60,000 nt of DNA, taken from the NCBI GenBank assembly GCA_030141605.1, contig JAQGDQ010000283.1, positions 139,001 through 199,000 on the forward strand, written 5' to 3'. The position numbers and the translations under genes were made by a program. This DNA comes from Tubiluchus corallicola (Eukaryota; Priapulida; Priapulimorpha; Priapulimorphida; Tubiluchidae). Under the pieces are notes generated by a model. That model was not told the origin of the DNA. It saw nothing but the letters and a program-made list of their open reading frames with translations, and did no database searches. Below are positions 35,577-48,610 of this stretch, piece by piece; the stretch's first letter is position 1, and every line of letters begins with the position of its first letter.

Positions 35577-38500
35577 TCATTTTTGCATGAACTTGCAGAT
35601 TGTACTCTCATGTAGTGGTGGCCAGTGATACTTTTTGTGCTGCCTGTGTCTGTGACATTCATGTAAAGCTTTTTTGTGTACTACTTTCACAAAGATTTAA
35701 ACTGTGTCTAGCTAGTCTAAGATTTTGTTCATGTTCTGTTCATCAGTGCTGTTCATTTTGTTAAGCATTATCCATTAATATAAGTTTATACATCTGTGTA
35801 CTGCTCTCAGTATTTTAAACTGCAAACCAATTTCAATGCGCAGTTGTTTTCTAATCTGTGAGTAAACATTTTCAACATACTCCTGTTTTTATTTAAACTG
35901 TTCATAATTACTAAATTCTTTAATCCTTGATGGCCAAACTCTTGGAAGGACCCTTGGGAATTCACTGCATGCTGAAATTTGAAATGGTGTGTTGCACAAA
36001 CATTCTAAAATTTTTAAGTTTTGTCCAATGTTCAAATCCAAGTGTGCAGCATGCTTTTTTGCTTCTTCCAGGAATTTACAACTCTTTCGAAACTTTCTGA
36101 TATGATATTTGATATTTCAAACAGCCTAAATATCAGCCTAAACAAGCTTGTAATTTTTTGTTGATTGTTTGTGTTGAAAGTGGCACTAGGTACTGAAACT
36201 ACCTTGCTTTGGCAATGGCAACTGTGCTGAGTATGTATATAATTGTGCCTAAAAAGCAGTGTTACTTAAAATTGTAAGGTAGTACTTAAATGGAATACAA
36301 ACCTCAAAGTTTCACTGATTTAGTGTTTGAAGCACATTTTTGTAGACTGTGTAAACAGTGCAATGAAGGAAAAGTAAGTGAAATTAAAATTTTTTGGCAT
36401 TCAAAATCTGTTGTCTTGTCAAGTATATTTTGCTGCTTTTCGAAAGAGTACTCGTAACATTGTCTTATGTGATGTTGTCCTATTATTATTATCACTAAAT
36501 GTAAATAATTTAAAATCAATCTGTAGTAGCACTGGTTTGTAACATCTTTGCTTATTTATAACTTTCGCATGAATCATTAGTTTAGTCAAGCTCAAGCATT
36601 TTCTAATTAATCGGGTAATCATGCAACTTATTTTTTGCACATGTTACCGCTTGCACCCATACTATTTAGTTGTGCAGTTGGCATTATTAAATATTGAATT
36701 TAACTTTGTATCATTAACTAATTTAACAATTTAACTAAATGTTGCCAGTACTTATTTTGGTTATTTGTGCAATGTGCATTTTTTAATCCAGTAAAGTGAA
36801 ATAAAGAAAATTAAACACAGTTTGATAATTGAACCAATTCTATTGTTGTAACAGTATTTTTTAATATTAGTATATCCTTGCCAAACTTATAGTACCATTT
36901 AAGTGATAATGAAGATTAAATGTAACGCAGTAAAAACTAAGACAACTACAAAAATTAGGAGAGCAAATTTTTACTGAAAGGGGTAACAGTGAGATCGGAA
37001 TGCCACAGCAGTGTCTTTTGTGGAAAATTTTAAAGCAGAAAATACTTTGAATTTCTTTTAGGAAAAGGATAAGATTCTTCGGAAACTGGAAATTTACTCT
37101 GGGAGTACTTAAAATGATAGGAAGGATAATCCTTTATGCTATTATCAACTGAGAACTAATTTGATCACTGTTAAATAAACAAGTGTGTATGTGCGTTCTC
37201 GCAGGCTGAATTGTTTCGTGTTTAGGGCCCTACAGTTATAAAAACTTGAAATTACTTTCTAGTTCTTGCATGAGTAAAATGATTGCACAAATTTAAGGCT
37301 ATGGATTTTATCATGGCTGGTGAATTGAATTTTGTTTAATTTATCTGTGAAAGTTGTGTTTTGTTTTGTTTTTCCATTTGTTATATATTGCCCTGCAAAT
37401 TCCGCATGACTTTTCTAGGATTGAATCATTAATTTCTTAAAGGGTGTGAGTTTTGTATTTAGAGTTGATTTTGTAACCAAATTATTTGCTAATATTTTTT
37501 CTTCACATATGAAACCACTGACAACCATTATTTTGTTTATGTGGTGGAGATATAGCTGAGTGATCACTATGTATACTCAGTTGCAATGCTAAGCAACTTC
37601 AGAACTGGTTAGTAAAATAGATGAGTGACTGGTTGGAATATTGCTTCTGAAGTTGCAAATTTGAATGTGGCTTATATACTTATGCCAATTATACTTGCGC
37701 GTTATCTAGGTTCCGGTCCTGCGTCAAGTTCTGAATACAAACCTCCAGTGTACCGAATAATAAAGCAGTTTGCCTTATACACAACAATATTGTTCTGCGT
37801 AGCTTGATTACTTAGAAAAAAGTTTGTCAGCTAAATTGGTGCCCCAAGAATCAAAAATATTTAAGATATTGAGTATTAAGGCACTTAAATTTTTTGTTTA
37901 AATTCAACTGCAACTAGTTTCTTGTATTTGAAATGACAGGTGAACAACGACAAAACAGTTCTTTTGTACTTGTGCTGAGAAATCATTGGTTAGGGTTAAT
38001 ATTTTTGTTAAATACAATGAACTGTTGTTAACATCATTAGGCACTTCTTCTAGATAAATTTAAAAACCATTGTTAGGATCTGTTAACAATATTTTCTATA
38101 CATACTTAGAAACATCTCTAGTTTGTGATAGTTACGGTTGTTGATTTGTAACCTCATTTGCTGGCACTTTGTTTAATTTTGAGAACTGTTATGATGTTGT
38201 TATTCTCTAACTAAAAATAAATTCATCTTGTGTGGTAATGTAAATTTACTTCAATGTGGTATTTGTTGTAAAGTATGAAGATGTTTGTTGGTTTTAGTTT
38301 TAACTTATTTTTATTATTGTATACCAAATCAATATTTATTCCCTATATGGTGATGCACCATCCAAATTTTTGTTGTCATGTGAGTGCTAAACTATTTCTA
38401 AAAAACCTTCTGACTGGAAATCATGTTCCAAAAGAGCAAAAGCAATATTGTTATTTATTGGGTAAATTATTCAGACATTAGGATTTTATGCCTTATCTTT

Positions 38501-38917
38501 CAGAAAGTGCAAACTGTCCCAGTTTTCATTGATTTGCATCCGTTCGTAAGACCTAATTTTGCTGAACTAGTTGGACGTAAAGTTCAAACATTGGTTAAGT
38601 CTGTAATAGCTGCCCCTTTTCTTTTCATCTTGCCTTGCTTGATGTATTGCATGATATTTCTATACTTATACAGTGAGACATTGCTCATCACAGAAAGAGG
38701 TGTTGCTCCTAAAGTTTTTTCTGAAGTATTATTCAGGGAAGTAGTCATCAATTTTTGTTACCAATTTATTATTTTTAATTGTTTATTGTAATATGTGTCT
38801 CGATCAAGGTCACATCCTGTGCCCGTTTTAGAACATCCTGTCTAGTTCACTTTCCCGTGACCGGGATAGATACTGCTGCATTTGGAATTATATCTTTCTC
38901 ATTCAGATTAAATAAAG
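35577..38917. other. TMEM33 3' flank and intergenic DNA; no certain gene
   Basis: AT-rich sequence following the TMEM33 stop. An AATAAA-type hexamer at 36800-36805 is a possible but unproven polyadenylation signal. Open frames at 37625-37807 and 38423-38791 have no family I recognise. The second has an acceptor-like tatctttcag before it (38503). GC-richer DNA with a TCCCG/CGGGA hairpin lies at about 38800-38870 and could be 5' untranslated sequence of the metalloproteinase gene. Confidence 0.4.
37593..37656. repeat. 12-bp perfect inverted repeat
   Basis: GCAACTTCAGAA (37593-37604) and its reverse complement TTCTGAAGTTGC (37645-37656) are separated by 40 bases. No repeat family was recognised around it. 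Confidence 0.7.
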
Positions 38918-41900
38918 ATGAAATTAGCTGTGATAGTATTATTTCTTTTGGTGATTTTTTATTCGCTTAGTGATGGACATCCAATGAAAAAGAAAAAGAA
39001 GTATGAAGAAAGTGATGATGATGATGATGATGATGAAGAAGATCGTGGTCCTAGAAGAAGATATTATAAGAAATCACGTGGTAAAAAACGTGGTAAAAAA
39101 TACGGTTATGAACCAAGGCAACGTGTACAGGATGATTACGATGCAGAGGTGGGCATATACAGTTATGTAATATCAGCTGTGATTACAAACTAATGCAAAG
39201 CTGTTGAATTAATTGGTGTTTGACTAAATTTTATTGCCACTAATTCTTGCATTAATTTTTCAGTTTTTATTTTCTTTTGAAAAAGTTGCATACGTAAAAA
39301 CGTGTTTGTACAGCTACAGTAAAATATGTCATGCGGATAAAAGCGCTAACATTCCAAAATGCTGTTCTTGTGGCAAAGCAATATTACATGAAGCATAATA
39401 ATATTATGCATTATACTACAAATATTGTTTGACTGTCTTACTGATTTTTTGCAGTTGTTTTTGGAGCACTATGGCTACTTGTCTAGTCCCCCTTATACTG
39501 GGGATTCAATTCAGTTAAAAAATGAGGAGGATGTTATGAGGGCAATTAGAATGTTTCAGAAAACTGCAAATGTAAATCAAACAGGTAACAGTCATTACAG
39601 TAAGTCCTCACTTAATGATACACATGCGTTCCAGCAATACATGACGTTAAACAAAACGTTGTTAAATGAAACCAAGACTGCCATAGAAAAATAATGCAAA
39701 GGAATTGTTTTATTAGTTTCATTCATATTTCTACTGATTAATTTCTTTGCTTGTTTACTGTTTTAAAGCTTCAAATTAGGTGCAAGCTGCCAGAGATTGA
39801 ATCACACGCTAACTTATGATTGTCTGATTTCATCTAAAAAGATAAATAATAATAATTATTTTTGAGGGTGACGAGATTTAAGACGAAAAATTTAGTGTAA
39901 TGTATAAGAGTAATCTGGGAAATTGTGGGTAATACTTTGTGAGTAATTGCCAAACATTGCATTAGTTTTTGTATCACCACTTTTTCATATTTTTCAAACT
40001 TAAATCAAACTGAGTTTGAGCCTGCTGAAATGCGATACACGAACAAAGTTTAAGAAGTTTTATTTGGCAAAGCAAAGGAACTAGCAGCTTTACAGCAGTG
40101 CAATGGTTTTTGTAAATGGTAAAATTTATTACTTATACTGTGTGTTTTTATGAATCTACGGCTATAAGACTAAGAGCTGCAGAAGTGGAAAGATATTACT
40201 TAAGTAATATCTGTACAATGCTTAATTCTGTTCTTATTGTGAAGGCCTTTTTTTAAAACAAATTTCTGTTATATTCAAACAGGAATCAAATTGGTATTAT
40301 CCTTCAGTATTTTTAAAATTTTGTTTTAGTTGTCTTTTTTACATTAATAATTTACATTTTTTAGGTACGATTGATAGTGATACGATGACCATGATGAACG
40401 CAGCACGCTGCGGCCTCCCAGATGTTCCTGGGGTAGGAGGACGAGCAAAACGTTATTCTTTGCATGGTGAGGATAAAACTGACTTGGTTAGTTGTAATGA
40501 GCAAATAAGTTTTTGAAGAAAGGGACATTGAAATTTGTGAGACAAGCTGGCAGCTAAACGTAAGACGTTGTAATACTAAAATGCACATGTATTGTATATT
40601 TAATCTGCCTTGCACAGTATAATTTTACTCGTAAAGTGAGAATTTAAAAAAGACTTTTCAAAAAATTGATGTGCCTTTTTGTTTTTATAAGCTTCCATTT
40701 AGGAGAAAATGCATGTGAGCCAAGGAAAGGGATACCACTTTTTCCATGCCTGGATTTCTGCTATGAAAATATTAAATCAGAAACCATTTGGACCAGGGTT
40801 TTAACACTGAATAAACAGTTGATGCTTCACCATCACTCTTCATCATACAACTTAAAAAGTTATGCACAAATATTTCATTTTTGGTCAATGTGTCTGTTTC
40901 ATTTTATTTCTAGAGCAATTAATTCTTTCATTGCTGCATAAATACCTGGTAGGAGTTTTATTGCTATATTGTGTTTAAGTTTTTATACTGTTATATCAAT
41001 ATACATGTTTTCAGAAAAAGTTGAATAAATGGTAATATATACCGTCTAATGCATTTCTTATGTAGCAGCAATACTCTGACTGAACTGTGGAGGGACAATG
41101 AGCTAATGGTAAATTAAAGCATTATTTTCAAGTAAAAGTCTAAGGATTTTTTAGGAACAAGATGGCCATCAAAAACACTAAGGTGGCGAATTACGAAATT
41201 CAGCCAAGAATTGTCTGAGCTAGACACAAGAACTGAAATCACATCAGCATTTAAGGTAGGGTTCTTCTGAAAAATCTTACTTGTTTTAATTGATGTATGA
41301 GCATTGGGGGAACATGTAACAGCTCGGCATGGTGACGATTATCAGTGAATTATGGGCTGGAGTAGTGATATGATTATTACAAATTTTTTACGTCAGTTAT
41401 TACTGTTATAAGCTTTTGCGGCTATTTTCGGCATTAGCAGTCTTCACCTATTTTACTCAAAGAAAAAATTCTGCTAAAATAGCCATTATGATTTTGCACT
41501 ATTGCAACACAGAAGCATATAACTTCTAATGTGGGTAATGTGTGCAGACAAAAAAATGAAAACTAATAAGGCTTTAAAAACAAATCTTGTCTAGTTAATT
41601 TCCCACAGTACACGTCCTTCTTGGCAAGATGGTACTGTGATTAAAGACAATTTTTTTGTTGGCATAGCTTAGTTTTTGACATTAAGAAATGACAAGTTAA
41701 AAGTTGTTATTGAAAATCTGATGCATGCTATTTATTGCTGACATCAACGATTACGTATTGTTTATTTATTTCTCTTTGTCACAGTATTGGGCTGATGTGT
41801 CACCTCTCTTATTCATGGAAATTTCTACTGGCCGTCCAGATATTGAAATCAGATTTGAAACTGGCATGCATGGGGATGGTAATGCATTTGATGGTGCTCG

Positions 41901-44900
41901 TGGGACGCTGGCACATGCTTTTTTTCCGTATGAGGGGAAACAGGGACTTCCTGGTGACACGCACTTTGATGATGCTGAAGTGTGGACCATCGACAGCTTT
42001 GATGGTAAGATCCACTCGGCTGCACTGCACTGGTTTTTTAAGTATAGTGTGTTTGCTTAATTATGGATATATGTTGGAGCAACATCATATTTTTTCAGCA
42101 AACAATAAAAAGCTGAAAAATGCATGTGGATTTACACAGAGAAATAAGTAATACTGAATATGCCAGTAAATGAATAATAACGCTTAATAATTTAGACTTC
42201 GTTCGTTTCATTAGTTTGGTGTACAAGTATTAAATGAGCCCATATTTTTTGTGAAAAAATGTATTTATTTGGATATATTGTTTTCATATTAACTTAACAA
42301 CTTGATGTTTATTTGCTTGTTAAGCAAAAGCACTTTTTCAATTTAGGTCATTTTGTGATACATGCAAGTGTATGATTCATATTATTTGAAATCATTCCAC
42401 CATGCTGAGTAATGGATGATCTGGCAGCAGTAACGTGATTGAACCCTTTCACATTTGTGTGAAGCAGCAGGAGTTCTTTGTATTTTACTTTGATGTAATT
42501 TGCAGCTTGTAATTTGCAAATTTTTGGTTTCGTCAGTATTTTCCATTACCATCCCATTTGTTTATAGGCTCGGTGTAATAATTGTCATCCTGTCATTTTG
42601 CTCAGTGTAGTTATATTAGTATCTTGAATACTTGTTAGGGACAAATCTTCTGGGAGTTGCTGTGCACGAGTTTGGTCATGCGTTGGGGTTGCTGCATTCT
42701 GATGTGAGAGGATCAACCATGTGGCCGTATGACCATGGCTACCGGCCAGGATTTCAGCTGCATCCAGATGATGTTGCTGCCATTCAGGCCATTTATGGTA
42801 CGTTGAATGGTAACATAGTTGAGCATTTACTGGAAGCAATTCATGTTGGTTTGAAAATAATTTATATTTGTTATATCACATTTTTCTTTTAGAATTTTTA
42901 CTGTTTACTTTATTCAAGCAGCCAAGAAATTGAGTTCAGGTACCTTTCTTATGCTTGCTGTGATAGTAAAAAATGTATTTAAACTCCAGAAGACTGAAGT
43001 GGCAAAGGGCCAAACTTAGCAAATTTACTAATTTTGTGGAATGCGTGTTTACACAATTCTTTTTTTAATTTGTTGGGCTAACTTGTAAATTTTCTAGCAG
43101 GCATAGAAATTTGCCAACTTATCGAATATGCTGCATTATTTAAACAAACATTTAAGGAATTTGAAAAATGAGAACGATAATGTTGATGATTATGAAAAAA
43201 TGGTACAGTGATGTATGGTGATGTTAAACAGTGAGGGTGATAAATTATAGAAAATAAATCTGCATTTGGGATATATCATTTGTGTTTACAATGCCCAATT
43301 ATGCTGATTTTTTATATGAATAAACTACTTTTAAAGGAAGGCCCGACATAGAAGAAGGGGGAGAAACAAGAACAACGACAGCGATGACGACAACAACAAG
43401 GAGACCAAGAACAACAGCAGCACCTAGAACTACTGTACCATCAGATCCCAACGTGTGTCATGGTCAGATTGATGCTGTTAGCCTGGCACCCAATGGTCAC
43501 ACATATGCATTTAGAGGTAATATTTAGAAAAAAAACTTTTCCAAATAAAACAGCTGAAAATAAACAACTGATTATTGTTTGATCCATGCTTAAAATCTGC
43601 ACAACCTGACATTGAAATTAATGTAGTAAATCATTTTTAGTGCTAATGCTGTCTGTTATTATCAGACTAACTGAAAAACCACTGAACCTAAATGACTTTT
43701 TGTTCAACACCTCAACTGAAAAATTTCACGTTTCTTTCCCATTCTAATGTTTACAATTGGAACCAGTAATCACATTAAAATCTGTTAATTAGCAATTTAT
43801 TTTGCCTGCCACCTATTTAACTGTTTGCTAACACTTAGGTATGTTAGGTGCACATCACTTAACTTGAGCCTAAAAGTTTACTAACGTCTATAAATTTAGC
43901 CATAATTTCCTAGTAGGTGACATCAACTCTGTAAACAGTACTAGTAATCATATACTTTGCATAACGTGGTGTCATCTATTGACAAGTAAGCAAAACACTG
44001 TAAGCTGGTTTTCCATTCAATTAAGATTTGAAATTCTGGGTACTTCCCATAAACTTACTGTTATTAATAATAATTTATAGGGATTTCCCTACACATGCCT
44101 GTGCATTTTGTTTACCTGTGTTGTAGAATTTTATGAAAACTCTTCTTCTGCTCTTTGTACTCTGCTGGACGAAAATAGATTTGAGCATTAGGTTTTGAGA
44201 ATTTTTCACGTATAATAACATTACAGGTCAGTTTGTCTACACATTGGATCCTGCATTCAGTTTTTCTAATCCACAAACTTCACACACTGTGTTTCCTGGC
44301 CTTCCGCGTGGATTCATAGCAGAAGCTGCATTTGATATGGTAACATCAACGGGGAAATATCTGTATTTGGCAAATGTAAGATTTCTGTTTGATTACTATG
44401 ATAGTGCGGAAGTTTTTGCTTTAGCCAGGCTGGACTTTATTAATTTGTTAATTTGTTACTAGTTAATTAGTTTAAATTGTTACTAAAACAAAGTGCTAAG
44501 TAATAACTGGCTGATGTTTGTGCTTTTGTAATTATAATGTGCTTCACTTTTTAACATGAAGCTTTCAGCATTGAGAGGTTACAGAAAAACTGTGGTCAGT
44601 TAAAATGCAGCTAATTAATCTGACACAGGCATAACTATGTTTAAACAGCTACTCGGATATAATATAGCTGGGTTAACTCATGTCTAAAACATTTGCTATT
44701 TTGACTTTCTGTTTACGGACTGCATTTAACATTTTTTCTGAGAAAAACTTTGGATTGTTTTAGCAATAGTTTTGTGGATGGTTTTAAAGCTTTCTTGTGT
44801 TTTATTTAAATGAAGTTAAAACACGTTAGTAGCTTCATTGTGCCAGACCCATTTAGTGAATTTACACTATTTAGTGAGTTTTATTCATTAAAATAGGTAA

Positions 44901-47454
44901 ATCCTACTGTCATACTATCTGCATGTCTGGCTAAGAGTCTGAAATGGTTAAGTTTTACCTGCTGTTTTTAGAATCTTTTCCACAGCAGCTTATTGGTTAG
45001 TGCCCGTGTTGTTACCATTTCAATTGGAAGCCAAGCAGTCACTTTACATTGTTTACCTAGTTGGAGAATATGTAAGCACTGTTACAGTCATCCAACCTCG
45101 GTCATCATGGGATGACAATAAACAGACTTTGTTCTTAACTTCAGTTTATGTATTTCGGATTTTTATGAAACCATGTTAGGAAATTTATAAGCTGCAGGCT
45201 TCATTTTTTTGCACTTACTGAAAATATCAAGGTTTATGTGCTAAAATGCCGTTCTTGTTTAACAGGGTAATCGTGTTTGGAGATTTGACGGCAGTAATGC
45301 TTTGGATGCTGGTTATCCAAAACTAATAAAAAAAGCATTTGGGTTGAATGTGAGAAACTTGGATGCTGCATTCTCTTGGGGCCAAAACGGAAAAGTTTAT
45401 TTCTTTCAGAGTAAGTATAAGGCATGTGTCACACAGAGCCGGACATAATCCGTAAGATGTAAAACCATGAGGACACAAAAGCTGCCTCATAAAAAGTGAA
45501 TGTATGCTTACCAATGGTCCTTGTCATACAGGTAATCTATTTGTCTTCTGCTGCCTACCTTAAGCAATAATCCACGGTAAGCTCCTCGTAAGCAATTTTG
45601 AGCGTTCGCAATGAATTTCACCATAATTCATTTATATCATTTAAATTCATAACACAATCATATTTTAGACATTAAAAAGCAATTTTTAAATGCAACAGTA
45701 CTAATAACATAACTAGGTACATGTAGACAATAACTGTCTGACATTTATGGTTTATATTAGCTTATTAAGTGTGGAAGTGAAACACAAGTTTTTAAAAACC
45801 AGAAAAGAGATCTGTTATTCTCATCTGTTACTTTGTTGCTTTCTGGTGGCATTTGCGCATCTGTTTAGTTACAAAACACTGTTTGAAATAATTTATGAAT
45901 TGTTCTTCATGTTGCCTGTTACTGTAAATGGGTCTAACCATCATTGCTCTTTCCCACTTTTATTTTTATTTCGCTGTATTATGTGAAAGAAAGCAACCGG
46001 ATCTAGTAGCTGACTCATTTTGAATCAGGTAACATTTGAATCAGGAATCAGGTTGAATTAGGTTACAGCAGGAAAACTAATTCACACCTCTTTCAAAAAA
46101 CAGATTATGGCAAAATGCCTGATTATTTATACAGAGGAAGGAGCATACTGCAGATTATTATATACGTCTTAAGGAAGACATATTGCTTACTCCTTATGCC
46201 TTTCTCTGCGTAACGCTGGCCTAATAGTAGCTTTAAGTGGTTAAAATCATTTTACCAACGACTGCCATTGCATTATATATGTAATTTTACTAGTAGCGTT
46301 TTACCTATTTTCCAGCTAGAGATAAAGTAAAATTTTGGTAGCGTTTAATTTCAAAACTTCTGTGTGGTGTTGACGAAATGTTAAAATGTGATTATATTTA
46401 GCTACCGATTTTGTAATATTTACTTTTTGCAACCTATTAAATCCTAATTTGTTAAGACCTGTTAATGGTATATTTCTTTCTTCTAAAGAGGTATTAGCTC
46501 CTTTGTTTGCCATGGAAAAATATGTCCTCAGTTAGAACTTAAACTCAGAAGCTTTTCTTTCAAAGTAGGTCCTCTGAAAAGAGGTGTTCTCTGAAATGAA
46601 TGACTGAGGATTCGTTAAAGATGACGTGCTTAAACAGCATGGTATCAAACGAATATGTTGTAATCTACAACCATTTCAGAATGAGTAAATTAACCAAATA
46701 ATTCTTTATAGGGGGCAGATATTGGCGTACAACACCTGGGCGAGGGCTGGACACTGGTTATCCAAGACCGGTTACAGTATGGAGTGATAAGTTGGCTAGC
46801 ATGAGTGCTGCCATGACTTGGCTCAATGGCAAAACATATTTTTTCAAGGTAATGCAGCTCTTATGAATGACTAATGCTGACCTCTCAGCTTCAGGAGACA
46901 ACAAATTTGGAAATCTTTCAAGAGTTAAAAAATCCTCAAGATCGCTTAATAAGAAGTGGAACTTTTAAATTGCAAATATAAAACCAGATTATGATCATCA
47001 TGACACTGAAACTTTTTCTCGAAAAAAGTTAAACTGATTTAGTTAAATGTTAAAATAGTTTTGTAGGAACAGCACTTTTTACCTACTTTGATTTTGTTGA
47101 TCACAATTGTTTTACGTACAAAATGAGATTTTTAGAGAGGCTGTTTGGATGTGGCGACATTTTTTAGTTTTGTTCAGTAAATCAGAATTTACTGATCTTT
47201 TTGAAAAGGTATACTGTGAGACCATAATGTGTTAAAATCATGAGACTCACGGAAAAACTGTGAGAGTTGAGAGGTCTCCTTAATGACCAATGACTAAAAT
47301 TAACGTTTGTGATTCTGTTTTATCATTAATGACAGGCTAAATCAAATTTTTACTTTAGGGTGATCAATATTATCGCTACAACGATAAGGATTTTGAAATT
47401 GACACAGGATATCCACGTGACACTGCACCTATCTGGTTTGGCTGTACTCCGTGA
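38918..47454 (+). CDS. Secreted matrix metalloproteinase with hemopexin repeats
   Basis: The eleven coding exons are 38918-39148, 39455-39584, 40365-40466, 41155-41255, 41785-42004, 42639-42797, 43337-43516, 44227-44375, 45266-45410, 46712-46848 and 47359-47454 (549 residues). Residues 1-20 are a signal peptide. Residues 23-66 are low complexity: Lys, then Asp/Glu, then a basic run (KKSRGKKRGKK). The propeptide helix segment YGYLSSPPYTGD follows. The cysteine switch is ARCGLPD (Cys136), and a furin-type RAKR site follows at 147-150, so activation in the secretory pathway is expected. The catalytic domain has FDGARGTLAHAFFP and GDTHFDDAEVW metal-binding segments, the zinc motif HEFGHALGLLH (271-281, Glu272 catalytic) and a Met-turn at Met289. 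A Thr-rich hinge (325-347) leads to four hemopexin repeats closed by Cys355 and Cys547. No membrane anchor follows. Such enzymes cut extracellular matrix. The exact subfamily is not clear. Confidence 0.95.
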
Positions 47455-47557
47455 GACTTCAAGAGCATACACAGTACCTCAAATTATGCTTTATGTTATG
47501 TAGTCCACATGTACTTATTTGTATTGCATATTTATGTTTCTCTGAAAGTTAAAAATC

Positions 47558-47563
47558 AATAAA
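47558..47563 (+). terminator. Polyadenylation signal of the metalloproteinase gene
   Basis: AATAAA lies 104 bases after the stop codon, within caataaaatagc. The position is ordinary for a short 3' UTR. Confidence 0.65.
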
Positions 47564-48610
47564 ATAGCTGCAACGGTCACTGAAAACTTAATTCTTTAAT
47601 TGTACATGAGCACTCGAGTAAAGTTCATCTCGAGTAGGTTTCGGTATTGTCCTTATGCCATCCTCAGCACAACAATGTTTAAGCCCTAATGCAGAATTTA
47701 ATGGTAGTTTTTAAGGTTTAAACATTTAGGTCAATGCCGAAATGTACAGTTGATTTCCACTCGTTTGCTTATGGACAATAAAAGAATCATGTTTTCAGTG
47801 ACTGTTGCAGCTATTTTCTTTAAGTTAAGAGTTCCGAGTGATAGATCTATTGCTAAAGTTAAAAGAATCACGTGGTGCAGTATTTTGTATTTAATCTCTC
47901 ACCAAACAATTGCACAGGCTTTTACTGTCAGCAGACAGACTTTAATAACTTTTGGAAATCATCTTATTGTAGCTTAAACTTTAGTTTGTATCTGTCTTGA
48001 AAGGGTATTCAGGTGAAAAACTGTGAAAAGTGTATTGTACTTTTTACTCAAAATGAGTGACTGCTATTTGAATAATGTAAATAAACAATATTACACCTCT
48101 TATTTAATGTTTAGTTTTCAAGCAAGACATCAGACATCCATCAGAGTCAGTAGGCACATTTCCAGTATACAATTTATTAGGTACACAGTGACTTCAGGCA
48201 TAAATCAAAGATATAAAAAATGCGATGCACTAACACACTTAAGTGTTCAAAATATCAGTAATATTTCAGAACCACAAATGCATGCATAAATAAGCTTTTC
48301 CAGACATTAACTAAAATACTGAACAACTTTTATCGATTTTTTGAATTTCATCTGGACATCCAGGAGATTACCAAAATTTTTAATGAATAAAACACCTACA
48401 GAATGCTGTTATGTCTGTTTTCATGATTATATATCGCTAACAGGAATGCTTCATTTTCTGATCCCCATTACAGGCAACTTGTAATTCACACCATTTATCT
48501 TGTTTTTTTGAGAGAGAGAAAAGTTGCAAAAGTAAGATTTTAAAAAAAGTGACAAAAGATTTCAAAATTTTGTGACCAAACTAGTACTAAGAATATTATG
48601 ATACAAAAGA
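47564..48610. other. Convergent intergenic gap; no gene seen
   Basis: Lies between the 3' ends of the metalloproteinase (plus) and CCT4 (minus) genes. Open frames at 47750-47977 and 48023-48289 have no recognisable family. ATTAAA on the minus strand (48379-48384), about 230 bases after the CCT4 stop, is a possible polyadenylation signal. Confidence 0.5.
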
